From positions 1 to 8,367 of the forward strand of contig JAEWSL010000041.1 in assembly GCA_023398295.1 (NCBI GenBank): DNA of 8,367 bases, read 5' to 3'. The notes beneath the pieces are model-generated. The model ran no database searches, was not told the origin of the DNA, and saw only the letters and a list, made by a program, of their open reading frames with translations. Source of the DNA: Elusimicrobiota bacterium. GTDB taxonomy: Bacteria > Elusimicrobiota > Elusimicrobia > Elusimicrobiales > Elusimicrobiaceae. Positions 1-6,078 of the stretch are shown in pieces. Position 1 is the first letter of the stretch, and each line of letters begins with the position of its first letter. The position numbers and the translations under genes are program-made.

Positions 1-339
1 GCCGATAACTCCGGCGCCAAAAAAGTACAGTGCTTTAAGGTGCGCGGCGGCCATCACAGGGATATCGCCTCTTTGGGCGACGTCGTTATGTGTTCGGTGC
101 GCGACGCGATACCCACCTCCAACGTCAAAAAGGGCGACGTCGTGCGCGCCGTAGTCGTGAGAGTGGCCAGAGAAAAACGCAGAAAAGACGGTTCTTATAT
201 CCGTTTTGACGATAACGCGGTGTGTCTTATCAACGAAAACGGCGAGCCCAGAGGCACGCGCGTTTTCGGCCCGGTGGCCAGAGAATTAAGAGAAAAGAAT
301 TTCCTAAAAATCATTTCTCTTGCTCCGGAGGTAATTTAA
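1..339 (+). CDS. rplN: 50S ribosomal protein L14 (5' end missing)
   Basis: L14 is a large-subunit protein that binds 23S rRNA near the subunit interface. The frame is open from base 1 and ends at TAA 337-339, giving 112 residues against about 122 for the family, so roughly the first ten residues lie before the window. The visible protein starts ADNSGAKKVQCF and continues with the family signatures KKGDVVRAVVVR, RRKDGSYIRFDDNAV, GEPRGTRVFGPVARELREK and SLAPEVI. A GTG at base 40 is internal and is not the start, because conserved L14 sequence precedes it. The strong SD GGAGGT for rplX (327-332) lies inside the last codons, and the stop is 2 bases before the rplX start, so the two are probably translationally coupled. 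This is the usual first gene of the spc operon. Confidence 0.98.
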   Translation, partial: ADNSGAKKVQCFKVRGGHHRDIASLGDVVMCSVRDAIPTSNVKKGDVVRAVVVRVAREKRRKDGSYIRFDDNAVCLINENGEPRGTRVFGPVARELREKNFLKIISLAPEVI

Positions 340-341
340 TT

Positions 342-650
342 ATGAATGTAAAGAAGAACGATAAAGTAATTATCCTTGCCGGCAAAGACAAAGGCAAAAC
401 CGGAGAAGTAAGGGAAGTTATCCCGTCCAAAAACAAAGTAATAGTTACGGGCGTAAACATAATTTCCAAGCATACCAAACCGACGCAGAACAGCAAAGGC
501 GGCATAAACAAGATGGAAGCCCCCTTAGACGCTTCAAACGTATCGGTAATATGCCCTAAATGCAAAAAGCATATGACGCCCAGACGCACAGTTTTGGAAA
601 GCGGCCTTATCACCCGCGTTTGCGCCAAATGCAAAGAAGCGTTAATGTAA
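342..650 (+). CDS. rplX: 50S ribosomal protein L24, zinc-ribbon form
   Basis: L24 is an assembly-initiating large-subunit protein that binds the 5' domain of 23S rRNA. It has 102 residues, a normal length. The KOW domain is at about residues 3-35, with AGKDKGKTGEV (13-23). The middle contains the family pattern NIISKHTKPTQNSKGGI. The C-terminus carries two CxxC pairs (C71/C74 and C94/C97), which I infer bind one zinc ion as a ribbon; E. coli L24 lacks these. The ATG at 342 is chosen because GGAGGT lies 9 bases upstream and the protein then begins as expected (MNVKKNDKVIILAGKDKGK). A longer in-frame start at 222 would overlap rplN by 118 bases and add non-homologous residues. rplE follows after 15 bases. 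Confidence 0.97.
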   Translation: MNVKKNDKVIILAGKDKGKTGEVREVIPSKNKVIVTGVNIISKHTKPTQNSKGGINKMEAPLDASNVSVICPKCKKHMTPRRTVLESGLITRVCAKCKEALM

Positions 651-665
651 GCGGGAGCAATAAAA

Positions 666-1268
666 ATGGCAGAAAAAGAAATCAAAAAGACTACAAGCAA
701 AGACGGCTACGAAGCCAGACTTAGGACTTTATACAAAAAAACCGTCCTGCCCGCCTTACTTAAAGATTTGGGCTTCAAAAGCCCTATGGCGGCTCCTAAA
801 CTGGAAAAGATTGTCGTAAACGTCGGCGTCAACGATGCCAAAGATGATATTAAATTTGTAGACATCGTGCGCGATGACCTTGCGGCTATCTGCGGGCAGG
901 CCCCTCAGACGAGGAAGGCCAAAAAGTCCATATCCAATTTCAAATTGAGAGAAGGCCTCCCCATAGGCGTAAGAGTAACTTTGAGAGGGGATAAAATGTT
1001 TGAATTCCTGGACAGGTTTATAAATGTTGTTTCCCCGCGCATAAGGGACTTCCAGGGTTTTAGCGGCAAATGTTTTGACGGCAGAGGCAACCTTAACATC
1101 GGCCTTAAAGAGCATTATGTTTTTCCGGAAATTGATGTGGAAAAATCGCCCAAAGCGCACGGTATGAACATTACCTTTGTTACTACCGCCAAAGACGATA
1201 AAAAAGGCAAATTATTGTTAGAATACTTGGGTTTCCCTTTCAGAAAAGAGAAAGGGCCAAACAAATAA
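666..1268 (+). CDS. rplE: 50S ribosomal protein L5
   Basis: L5 binds 5S rRNA and helps form the central protuberance, contacting P-site tRNA and the small-subunit head. Family signatures are PKLEKIVVNVGV (44-55), QTRKAKKSISNFKLREG (81-97), IGVRVTLRG (100-108), SPRIRDFQGF (123-132) and LLEYLGFPF (184-192). The protein is 200 residues, about 20 longer than most. The extra length is mainly a charged N-terminus (residues 1-15) before the usual start-like sequence LRTLYKKTVLPALLKDLGF, plus a short basic tail. The ATG at 666 has GGGAG 8 bases upstream (653-657), which supports the extended start. In E. coli the S8 repressor acts at the rplE start; I did not identify such a site here. Confidence 0.97.
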   Translation: MAEKEIKKTTSKDGYEARLRTLYKKTVLPALLKDLGFKSPMAAPKLEKIVVNVGVNDAKDDIKFVDIVRDDLAAICGQAPQTRKAKKSISNFKLREGLPIGVRVTLRGDKMFEFLDRFINVVSPRIRDFQGFSGKCFDGRGNLNIGLKEHYVFPEIDVEKSPKAHGMNITFVTTAKDDKKGKLLLEYLGFPFRKEKGPNK

Positions 1269-1285
1269 AGGAACGGTACTGAATT

Positions 1286-1471
1286 ATGGCTACAAAAGCG
1301 TGGGTTGCAAAAATGGCTAAGCCGCAGAAATTTGCGGTAAGATACCACAACAGATGCCAAATCTGCGGCAGAGCGAGAAGTTATTACAGAGATTTCGGTC
1401 TTTGCCGTATCTGCTTTAGGAAATTGGCCCATCAGGGCTTAATTCCCGGCGTAAAAAAATCAAGCTGGTAA
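1286..1471 (+). CDS. rpsN: 30S ribosomal protein S14, zinc-binding (type Z)
   Basis: S14 binds 16S rRNA in the head of the small subunit and is a late-assembling protein. This is the short, zinc-binding form: 61 residues, with C24-x2-C27 and C40-x2-C43 as the expected four zinc ligands. The family patterns are NRCQICGRARSYYRDFGLCR (22-41) and CFRKLAHQGLIPGVKKSSW at the end. The long form found in E. coli is about 100 residues and lacks the cysteines. An AGGAA sits at 1269-1273, 12 bases before the ATG, a slightly long spacing. The stop at 1469-1471 is followed at once by GGAGG and the 91-base gap before rpsH, the longest gap in the window. Confidence 0.97.
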   Translation: MATKAWVAKMAKPQKFAVRYHNRCQICGRARSYYRDFGLCRICFRKLAHQGLIPGVKKSSW

Positions 1472-1562
1472 GGAGGATGCTTTATACGGATTTAACTCCG
1501 CGCGCGGTATAAAGCCGCACATTTTTAAGGCGGAAAGTAAATTCGTTTCGGCATAAACAAAT
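1472..1562 (+). promoter_or_regulatory. rpsH leader: candidate structured mRNA element
   Basis: This 91-base gap is the largest between genes here. It opens with an orphan SD-like GGAGG (1472-1476), directly against an ATG that starts only an 11-codon frame. A perfect 9-bp inverted repeat follows (1479-1487 with 1507-1515). CTCC in its loop (1496-1499) is complementary to GGAG (1472-1475), so an H-type pseudoknot is possible. A second purine-rich stretch, AAGGCGG (1527-1533), lies about 30 bases before the rpsH ATG, too far to act as a normal SD. The 15 bases before that ATG contain no SD. Autogenous control of r-protein operons by mRNA structure is well established, and S8 is the spc repressor in E. 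coli. That this leader is an S8 or other r-protein target is my inference. Confidence 0.45.
1479..1515 (+). repeat. Perfect 9-bp inverted repeat (hairpin)
   Basis: GCTTTATAC (1479-1487) is the exact reverse complement of GTATAAAGC (1507-1515), with a 19-base loop. The loop includes TTTAACTCC and a CG-alternating run. A small internal stem is also possible (GGA 1488-1490 with TCC 1497-1499). No T-tract directly follows the 3' arm, so a standard intrinsic terminator is unlikely; a TTTTT does occur at 1522-1526, seven bases downstream, but the stem is AT-rich. Terminating here would also cut the operon in two. Confidence 0.6.
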
Positions 1563-1952
1563 ATGGATCCAATAGCAGATTTCTTAACAAGAATAAGAAA
1601 CGCAAATATGAAAAAGAAGGAAAGGGTAGATATACCTTTTTCCAAAATCAAAACGGAAATCGCCAGAGTTCTTAAAGAGGAAGGTTATATAGCCAATTAT
1701 AAAGCCGTCCACAACGAAACCAAAGGCGGTTTTGTGCGCATATTTCTTAAATATACGGACAATCACGGCGTGATACAGGGCTTAAAGAGAGTTTCTCGTC
1801 CGGGAAGAAGGGTTTACAGTTCCTACAGCGATATTCCCGCGGTAAGGGGAGCGTTTGGGACCTCGGTTCTTTCCACTTCAAAAGGCATCATGACAGACGC
1901 GCAGGCCAAAGAACATAAAATCGGCGGCGAAGTGCTCTGCCAGATTTGGTAA
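1563..1952 (+). CDS. rpsH: 30S ribosomal protein S8
   Basis: S8 binds the central domain of 16S rRNA early in assembly, and in E. coli represses spc operon translation. It has 129 residues, the usual length. Signatures are DPIADFLTRIRNAN (2-15), an N-terminal domain to about residue 65, GLKRVSRPGRRVY (73-85), the highly conserved STSKGIMTD (104-112) and GGEVLCQIW at the end. The start is forced: an in-frame TAA at 1554-1556 excludes anything upstream, and homologues begin at the same DPIAD. There is no SD within 15 bases of the ATG, unlike its neighbours, so translation may depend on the leader structure. rplF follows after 9 bases. Confidence 0.97.
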   Translation: MDPIADFLTRIRNANMKKKERVDIPFSKIKTEIARVLKEEGYIANYKAVHNETKGGFVRIFLKYTDNHGVIQGLKRVSRPGRRVYSSYSDIPAVRGAFGTSVLSTSKGIMTDAQAKEHKIGGEVLCQIW

Positions 1953-1961
1953 GGGGGATAT

Positions 1962-2522
1962 ATGAGCAGAATAGGTAAAAATCCGATACACATTTCCTCC
2001 AAAGTTAAAGTGGAAGTTTCCGGCAATTCTCTTAAGGCTACAGGCCCTCTGGGTTCTTTATCTTATAAAGTGCCCCAAGGCATTACGGCTAAATTAGAAG
2101 GCGCCGTTCTTACTTTTCACGTTGACCAAGACAAGGCCGAGCAGTTAAACGCAGTCCACGGCACAACCCGCGCGCGCGTTGCAAACATCATAATCGGCGT
2201 TGAAACTCCGTTTAGGAAAGTGCTTGAAATCAACGGTTTGGGTTATAAAGCCGTAGTGCAAGGCAGCAAACTTAATTTAGAATTGGGGTTTTCCCACCCT
2301 GTGCTTATAGATATTCCGCAGGGGTTGACCGTAACGGCCGACACGAAGAATCCTTTGCTTGAAATTAAAGGCTGCGACAAAGTTTTAGTGGGAGATTTTG
2401 CCGCCAAGATTAAAAAAATCCGCCCGCCGGAACCTTATAAAGGCAGCGGCATCAGATATCAGGGCGAGCATATTATCAGGAAAGCCGGTAAAGCGGCTGC
2501 AGGCGCGGGAGGCGGCAAATAA
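1962..2522 (+). CDS. rplF: 50S ribosomal protein L6
   Basis: L6 sits near the sarcin-ricin region of 23S rRNA by the factor-binding site. It has 186 residues with the two repeated L6 domains, about 11-82 and 90-165. Recognisable patterns are MSRIGKNPIHI, KATGPLGSL (25-33), HGTTRARVANIIIGV (66-80), LEINGLGYKA (88-97), and the C-terminal signature RPPEPYKGSGIRYQGE (154-169) followed by IIRKAGK. The last nine residues are an Ala/Gly-rich tail slightly longer than usual. A GGGGGA run lies at 1953-1958, right after the rpsH stop, giving a serviceable ribosome binding site. The DNA encoding the Gly-rich tail also supplies the GGGAGG SD for rplR (2507-2512). Confidence 0.97.
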   Translation: MSRIGKNPIHISSKVKVEVSGNSLKATGPLGSLSYKVPQGITAKLEGAVLTFHVDQDKAEQLNAVHGTTRARVANIIIGVETPFRKVLEINGLGYKAVVQGSKLNLELGFSHPVLIDIPQGLTVTADTKNPLLEIKGCDKVLVGDFAAKIKKIRPPEPYKGSGIRYQGEHIIRKAGKAAAGAGGGK

Positions 2523-2524
2523 TT

Positions 2525-2890
2525 ATGGCTACCAAACAGGAAAGATATCAGTTTAGAAAACAGAGAACTAAAAAGAAACTTTTTGCGGCGGGTTTAAGCA
2601 GGCCGCGCCTCTCTGTCTACAGAAGTTTGAATTATATTTACGCTTCGGTTATAGACGACCAAAACGGCAAGGTTATAGTAAGCGCGGCCAGCTCGGCAAA
2701 AGAACTTGAGGGTAAATATAAAGCTTCGGGCAAAAGCGTGGAAGCAGCCGCTCTTTTAGGCGAACTTATTGCCAAAAAAGCTTTGGAAAAAGGCGTCAAA
2801 GAAGTCTGCTTTGACAGAGGCGCGAGGATTTATCACGGCAGGGTTAAGGCCCTGGCGGAAGGCGCACGCAAAGCGGGCCTGAAATTTTAA
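2525..2890 (+). CDS. rplR: 50S ribosomal protein L18
   Basis: L18 binds 5S rRNA and, with L5, forms the 5S ribonucleoprotein of the central protuberance. It has 121 residues, the standard length. Signatures are a basic N-terminus (RKQRTKKKL), RPRLSVYRSLNYIYASVIDD (26-45), and the C-terminal FDRGARIYHGRVKALAEGAR (96-115) ending in GLKF. The start is 2 bases after the rplF stop, with its SD GGGAGG inside rplF, 12 bases before the ATG. This implies coupled translation with rplF. Confidence 0.97.
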   Translation: MATKQERYQFRKQRTKKKLFAAGLSRPRLSVYRSLNYIYASVIDDQNGKVIVSAASSAKELEGKYKASGKSVEAAALLGELIAKKALEKGVKEVCFDRGARIYHGRVKALAEGARKAGLKF

Positions 2891-2907
2891 CTTATAAAGG
2901 TGAATAA

Positions 2908-3570
2908 ATGTTAAATAAAGAAACGCTTAAAGGCGAAAACAGGAAAGAAGCGAAAGGTCATAAGACCGAGTTTCAGTTACGCGCAAAACCCGAAGGCACT
3001 ACCACCGTCATAGACGTGGCCAGAACGGCCAAAGTCGTCAAAGGCGGCAAGAGATTCGGGTTTAGGGCTTTAGTCGTAGTCGGGGACGGCAACGGCAAAG
3101 TCGGCGTAGCTATAGGCAAAGCAAACCAGGTTCAATTTGCCGTGTCCAAGGCGGAATTTCAGGCGCGAAAGCAGTCCATAAAATTTCCGATTGTAAACAA
3201 TACCATACCGCACGAAGTTATAGGTAAGTTCGGCGCGTCCAGCGTCTGGATGAAACCTGCGGCCCCCGGCACCGGCGTTATCGCTGGCGCGGGAGTACGT
3301 CTTATAATGGAAGCGGCGGGCATAAAGAACATACTTTCAAAATGTATCGGCAGCTCAAACGCATGCAACACGGCTTACGCTACTTTGGAGGCTTTCAAAC
3401 AGCTTAAAAACAAAAAAGCCGTTATGATAAGCCGCGGTAAGATTACCGAAGAAACGCCTAAAACGGCTCAAGCGCATAAAGAAATAAAAGAAAACGCGGC
3501 ATCGGCGACGGTCGCAGCTCCTGCGGCTGAAACAGTCGTAAAAGAGCCTGCGGCTGAGGCGGGAGAATAA
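2908..3570 (+). CDS. rpsE: 30S ribosomal protein S5 with Ala/Glu-rich C-terminal tail
   Basis: S5 contributes to decoding fidelity and mRNA unwinding at the entry channel. The double-stranded-RNA-binding N-domain is at about 21-90, with VVKGGKRFGFRALVVVGDGN (43-62) and GKVGVAIGKA (63-72). The C-domain is at about 95-170, with NTIPHEVIGKFGASSVWMKP (98-117), APGTGVIAGAGVR (119-131) and GIKNILSKCIGSSN (138-151). The family core ends near residue 178. Residues 179-220 are a low-complexity Ala/Glu/Lys/Thr tail with an internal PAAE repeat, making the protein 220 residues against about 165-175 normally. The start has AAGGTGA at 2897-2903, 4 bases upstream. rplO begins 2 bases after the stop; rpmD, usual at this point, is absent. 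Confidence 0.97.
   Translation: MLNKETLKGENRKEAKGHKTEFQLRAKPEGTTTVIDVARTAKVVKGGKRFGFRALVVVGDGNGKVGVAIGKANQVQFAVSKAEFQARKQSIKFPIVNNTIPHEVIGKFGASSVWMKPAAPGTGVIAGAGVRLIMEAAGIKNILSKCIGSSNACNTAYATLEAFKQLKNKKAVMISRGKITEETPKTAQAHKEIKENAASATVAAPAAETVVKEPAAEAGE
3520..3557 (+). repeat. In-frame 11-base direct repeat in the rpsE tail
   Basis: CCTGCGGCTGA occurs at 3520-3530 and again at 3547-3557, exactly 27 bases (nine codons) apart and in the same frame. Both copies encode Pro-Ala-Ala-Glu in the S5 C-terminal tail. This suggests the tail grew or varies by short in-frame duplication. Confidence 0.75.
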
Positions 3571-3572
3571 CT

Positions 3573-4049
3573 ATGGCACATTTAAGCACACTTTTTCCTA
3601 AACACGGCTCCAGAAAAGCCAAAAGAAGAATAGGGCTAGGCGTCGGCTCGGGTATGGGCAGATCCGCCACTAAGGGTATGAAAGGGCAGTCTGCACGCTC
3701 TGGCAATACCAAGAAAGAGAGCAAAGAAGGCGGGCAGATGCCTTTGGTCAGAAGAATCCCCAAAAGCGGTTTTTCAAATGCCATGTTTGCCACAAAGAGC
3801 GAGTTTGTGAATATCGGCTCTTTGGATAAAGTCTTCAAGAGCGGGCAGGAAGTTACGCCCGAGCTTTTGAAAGAAAAGCGTTTAATCCACGATATCAAAA
3901 AAGTTAAAATTTTGGGTAACGGGGAAATAAAGATTGCGTTAAAAGTTTCGGCTCACTCTTTTTCTGCGGGCGCAAAGTCCGCGATAGAAAAAGCGGGCGG
4001 GACCGTAAGCGTTATTGAAAAGAAAGCAGCGGCCGTAAAAACTAAATAA
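3573..4049 (+). CDS. rplO: 50S ribosomal protein L15
   Basis: L15 is a late-assembly large-subunit protein with a long, Gly/Arg/Lys-rich N-terminal extension that threads into 23S rRNA. It has 158 residues. Signatures are the glycine-rich region RRIGLGVGSGMGRSATKGMK (18-37) with GQSARSG, then EGGQMPLVRRIPKSGF (52-67), VKILGNGEI (111-119) and SAGAKSAIEKAGG (131-143). A short basic tail (KKAAAVKTK) ends it. GGGAG at 3561-3565, inside the end of rpsE, lies 7 bases before the ATG, so translation is probably coupled to rpsE. In most bacteria rpmD separates these two genes; here nothing does. Confidence 0.97.
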   Translation: MAHLSTLFPKHGSRKAKRRIGLGVGSGMGRSATKGMKGQSARSGNTKKESKEGGQMPLVRRIPKSGFSNAMFATKSEFVNIGSLDKVFKSGQEVTPELLKEKRLIHDIKKVKILGNGEIKIALKVSAHSFSAGAKSAIEKAGGTVSVIEKKAAAVKTK

Positions 4050-4063
4050 GCGAAGGCCTTAAA

Positions 4064-5398
4064 ATGGAAAATAATCCCATAGCAAACATATTGCAGTCGC
4101 CGGAATTAAGGAAGAGGATACTTTTTGTAGTTATCGCTCTTGCGGTATTTCGCGTTGCGGCGGTAATACCCGTACCCGGCATTAACGGGCAGGCGTTGGC
4201 GGCGTTTTTCCAGCAGCATCAGAGCGGAATGTTAGGGTTTCTTGACATTTTCTCAGGCGGTGCTTTGGGCAAATTCTCGGTGCTTGCTTTAGGCATAATG
4301 CCTTATATTAACGCGTCCATCATTATGAGTTTGGTCAAAGGGGCGCATATTTTCCCGGCTTTGGATAAACTGAGCAAAGAAGGCGAATACGGCAGAAGAA
4401 AAGAAAATCAGATTACAAGAGTCTTCGGGCTGCTTTTAGGTTTGCTTCAGGGCTTCGGTCTTACTTTAGCTATTACAAAGATGTCGGCCCCGGGCGGGCT
4501 TGCCATAGTGATTGATCCTTCCTGGACTTTTATTATGACTGCCACCTTAACCCTTGCCGCAGGCACTATGTTTGTAATGTGGCTGGGCGAAATGATGACG
4601 GAAAAGGGCATAGGCAACGGCATATCGCTGATAATCTTTGCCGGCATAGTAGACAGGCTGCCTTCGGCTATAATGATGCTTGTTGAGCTTGTGAGAAGCG
4701 AGGAAATGCAGCTTCTGACGGCAATTGTCATATTGGCTTTGGTGGTGGTGATTATGGGCCTTGTAGTCTGGGTAGAAACGGCCCAGCGCCAAATTCCGGT
4801 ACAATACGCGAAGCGTATGGTGGGCAATAAGATGTACGGCGGGCAGAGCAGTTATCTGCCTCTTAAAATTGACCAAAGCGGCGTTATTGCGGTAATCTTT
4901 GCGATGTCGGTAATGTCAGTTCCTCTTACGGTAGCGCAGTTTACGCCTCAGTCCCACTGGGCGCAGGTTACCATGGAGTGGATGGGCCGCGGACACGCCA
5001 CGTATGTTTTGCTTTACGTAGCTTTGATTATATTCTTCTGCTATTTTTATAACTCTATGTCTTTTAATCCCAAGGATATAGCGGAAAATATGAAGAAATG
5101 GGGCGGTTTTATCCCGGGTATCAGGCCGGGCGAACCTACCCATAAATACATAGAATGGGTAATGAACAGGATTACTTTGAGCGGGGCGGTTTTTGTTTCG
5201 CTGATAGCTGTTCTGCCCGACTTTTTTAGGATTAAGTTTAACGTTCCCTTTTACTTTGGCGGCACGGCTTTACTCATCGTGGTAGGCGTTGCGCTGGATA
5301 CGGTTGGGCAGGTGCAGGCGCATTTGCTTGCTCACAATTACCAGCCGCTTATGAAAGGGCGCGGCATAAAAGGGCGTTGGTTTAACGTAGGCGAGTAA
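4064..5398 (+). CDS. secY: Protein translocase channel subunit SecY
   Basis: SecY is the membrane channel of the general secretion pathway, acting with SecE, SecG and the SecA motor or translating ribosomes. It has 444 residues, and ten hydrophobic segments fit the family: about 19-38, 72-92, 119-138, 154-176, 184-200, 217-237, 271-293, 311-330, 368-386 and 396-414. The plug and second segment show GMLGFLDIFSGGALGKFSVL (55-74) and GIMPYINASIIM. Further signatures are EKGIGNGISLIIFAGIV (180-196), RQIPVQYAKRMVG (242-254, a cytosolic loop that contacts the ribosome and SecA), FNPKDIAENMKKWGGFIPGI (334-353) with RPGEPT, and LDTVGQVQAHLLAHNYQPLM (411-430). GAAGG at 4052-4056 precedes the ATG by 7 bases. 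It sits in its standard place after rplO. Confidence 0.98.
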   Translation: MENNPIANILQSPELRKRILFVVIALAVFRVAAVIPVPGINGQALAAFFQQHQSGMLGFLDIFSGGALGKFSVLALGIMPYINASIIMSLVKGAHIFPALDKLSKEGEYGRRKENQITRVFGLLLGLLQGFGLTLAITKMSAPGGLAIVIDPSWTFIMTATLTLAAGTMFVMWLGEMMTEKGIGNGISLIIFAGIVDRLPSAIMMLVELVRSEEMQLLTAIVILALVVVIMGLVVWVETAQRQIPVQYAKRMVGNKMYGGQSSYLPLKIDQSGVIAVIFAMSVMSVPLTVAQFTPQSHWAQVTMEWMGRGHATYVLLYVALIIFFCYFYNSMSFNPKDIAENMKKWGGFIPGIRPGEPTHKYIEWVMNRITLSGAVFVSLIAVLPDFFRIKFNVPFYFGGTALLIVVGVALDTVGQVQAHLLAHNYQPLMKGRGIKGRWFNVGE

Positions 5399-5411
5399 GC
5401 AGAATCCCGCC

Positions 5412-5428
5412 GCGTTAAAGTTTAACGC
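5412..5428 (+). repeat. Perfect 8-base-arm palindrome between secY and adk
   Basis: GCGTTAAA (5412-5419) and TTTAACGC (5421-5428) are exact reverse complements around a single G. As RNA, the sterically possible hairpin has about 6 bp and a 5-base loop. It is not followed by a T-run, so a simple terminator is not supported. It ends 2 bases before the adk ribosome binding site (AGAGG 5431-5435). TTTAACG also occurs in the end of secY (5381-5387) and could pair with CGTTAAA (5413-5419) as an alternative stem. It could be an mRNA processing or translation-control site, or a double-stranded operator; the sequence cannot say which. Confidence 0.55.
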
Positions 5429-5439
5429 AAAGAGGCGTG

Positions 5440-6078
5440 ATGAATATAATTTTGCTTGGGTTTCCCGGCGCAGGCAAAGGCACGCAGGCGCAGAAATTGC
5501 AGGACGCTTACGGTTTTAGGCATATTTCCACCGGTGATTTAATACGGGCGGAAATTGAAGCAAAAACGCCTTTGGGCGTAGAAGCGCGGGATACTATAGC
5601 GGCGGGCAATTTAGTTTCGGACGAAGTTATAATTAAACTGCTGGTTAAGAATATTAAGGACGAAACTAAAGGGATAATTTTTGACGGTTTTCCGCGGACT
5701 TTGAAACAGGCAAAAGCGTTGGATAAGTATCTGACGCAAAAAGGACAGAAGGCAGACTTTGTAATATTGTTGGAATTAAGCGGCGAAGAGGTGCTGCGCA
5801 GGCTTACTTCGCGCAGAGTCTGCAAAAAATGCGGGGCGGTTTTTAATATATCCGATAAGGATTTTAAGAATGCCTGCGCAAAATGCGGCGGAGAGCTTTA
5901 CATAAGGCCGGACGACAGCTTAGAAAAAGCAAAGCACCGCTTGGAAGTTTTTAGGGAAGAAACAAAACCGCTTATAACTTATTATGAAAAAACAACAGGT
6001 CTTAAAAGAGCGGACGGCAGTAAGAGCGTAGATGAGGTTTTTAAGGAAATATCTGCTGCTTTAGGTCTTTCAAAATGA
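5440..6078 (+). CDS. adk: Adenylate kinase, zinc-LID form
   Basis: This cytosolic enzyme catalyses ATP + AMP = 2 ADP and balances adenylate pools. It has 212 residues. The P-loop is GFPGAGKGT (7-15). The AMP-binding region has STGDLIR (30-36) and the conserved DGFPRT (82-87), where R86 is expected to contact nucleotide. The LID domain carries C128-x2-C131 and C146-x2-C149, a structural zinc site typical of Gram-positive and many other adenylate kinases. It is followed by RPDDSLEKAKHRLEVF, including R167. The C131-C146 spacing (14 residues between) is a little shorter than the usual 16. I chose ATG 5440 over the adjoining GTG 5437: AGAGG (5431-5435) is 4 bases from the ATG but only 1 from the GTG, and homologues begin MNIILLG. 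Its TGA overlaps the map ATG. Confidence 0.97.
   Translation: MNIILLGFPGAGKGTQAQKLQDAYGFRHISTGDLIRAEIEAKTPLGVEARDTIAAGNLVSDEVIIKLLVKNIKDETKGIIFDGFPRTLKQAKALDKYLTQKGQKADFVILLELSGEEVLRRLTSRRVCKKCGAVFNISDKDFKNACAKCGGELYIRPDDSLEKAKHRLEVFREETKPLITYYEKTTGLKRADGSKSVDEVFKEISAALGLSK

Noticed and set aside
222..341. Longer start for rplX giving a 142-residue protein
   Set aside because: The extra residues overlap rplN in another frame, match nothing in L24, and the ATG at 342 has a strong SD.
1477..1512. Eleven-codon open frame after the rpsN stop that could be a leader peptide
   Set aside because: Its ATG directly abuts GGAGG with no spacing, so initiation is unlikely, and the codons show no run of one amino acid as attenuator peptides do. 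The same bases are better explained by the inverted repeat.
1487..1513. Resemblance to the 16S rRNA 530-loop region (TAACTCCG ... CGCGGTA), suggesting rRNA mimicry
   Set aside because: Only two short matches of 7-8 bases with a different spacing (2 bases between them rather than about 10), and S8 does not bind that region of 16S. Most likely chance.
3458..3898. Minus-strand open frame of 146 codons opposite rpsE/rplO, and similar ones opposite rplE, secY and map
   Set aside because: They lie wholly opposite conserved genes, have no SD or family resemblance, and are expected by-products of the coding strand's codon bias.
4053..4060. AAGGCCTT palindrome before secY
   Set aside because: Eight bases with no loop cannot form a hairpin, and it is simply part of the secY ribosome binding site.
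4231..4265. TTGACA within secY as an internal promoter
   Set aside because: No -10-like sequence at 16-18 bases; it is part of the conserved codons for the SecY plug region.
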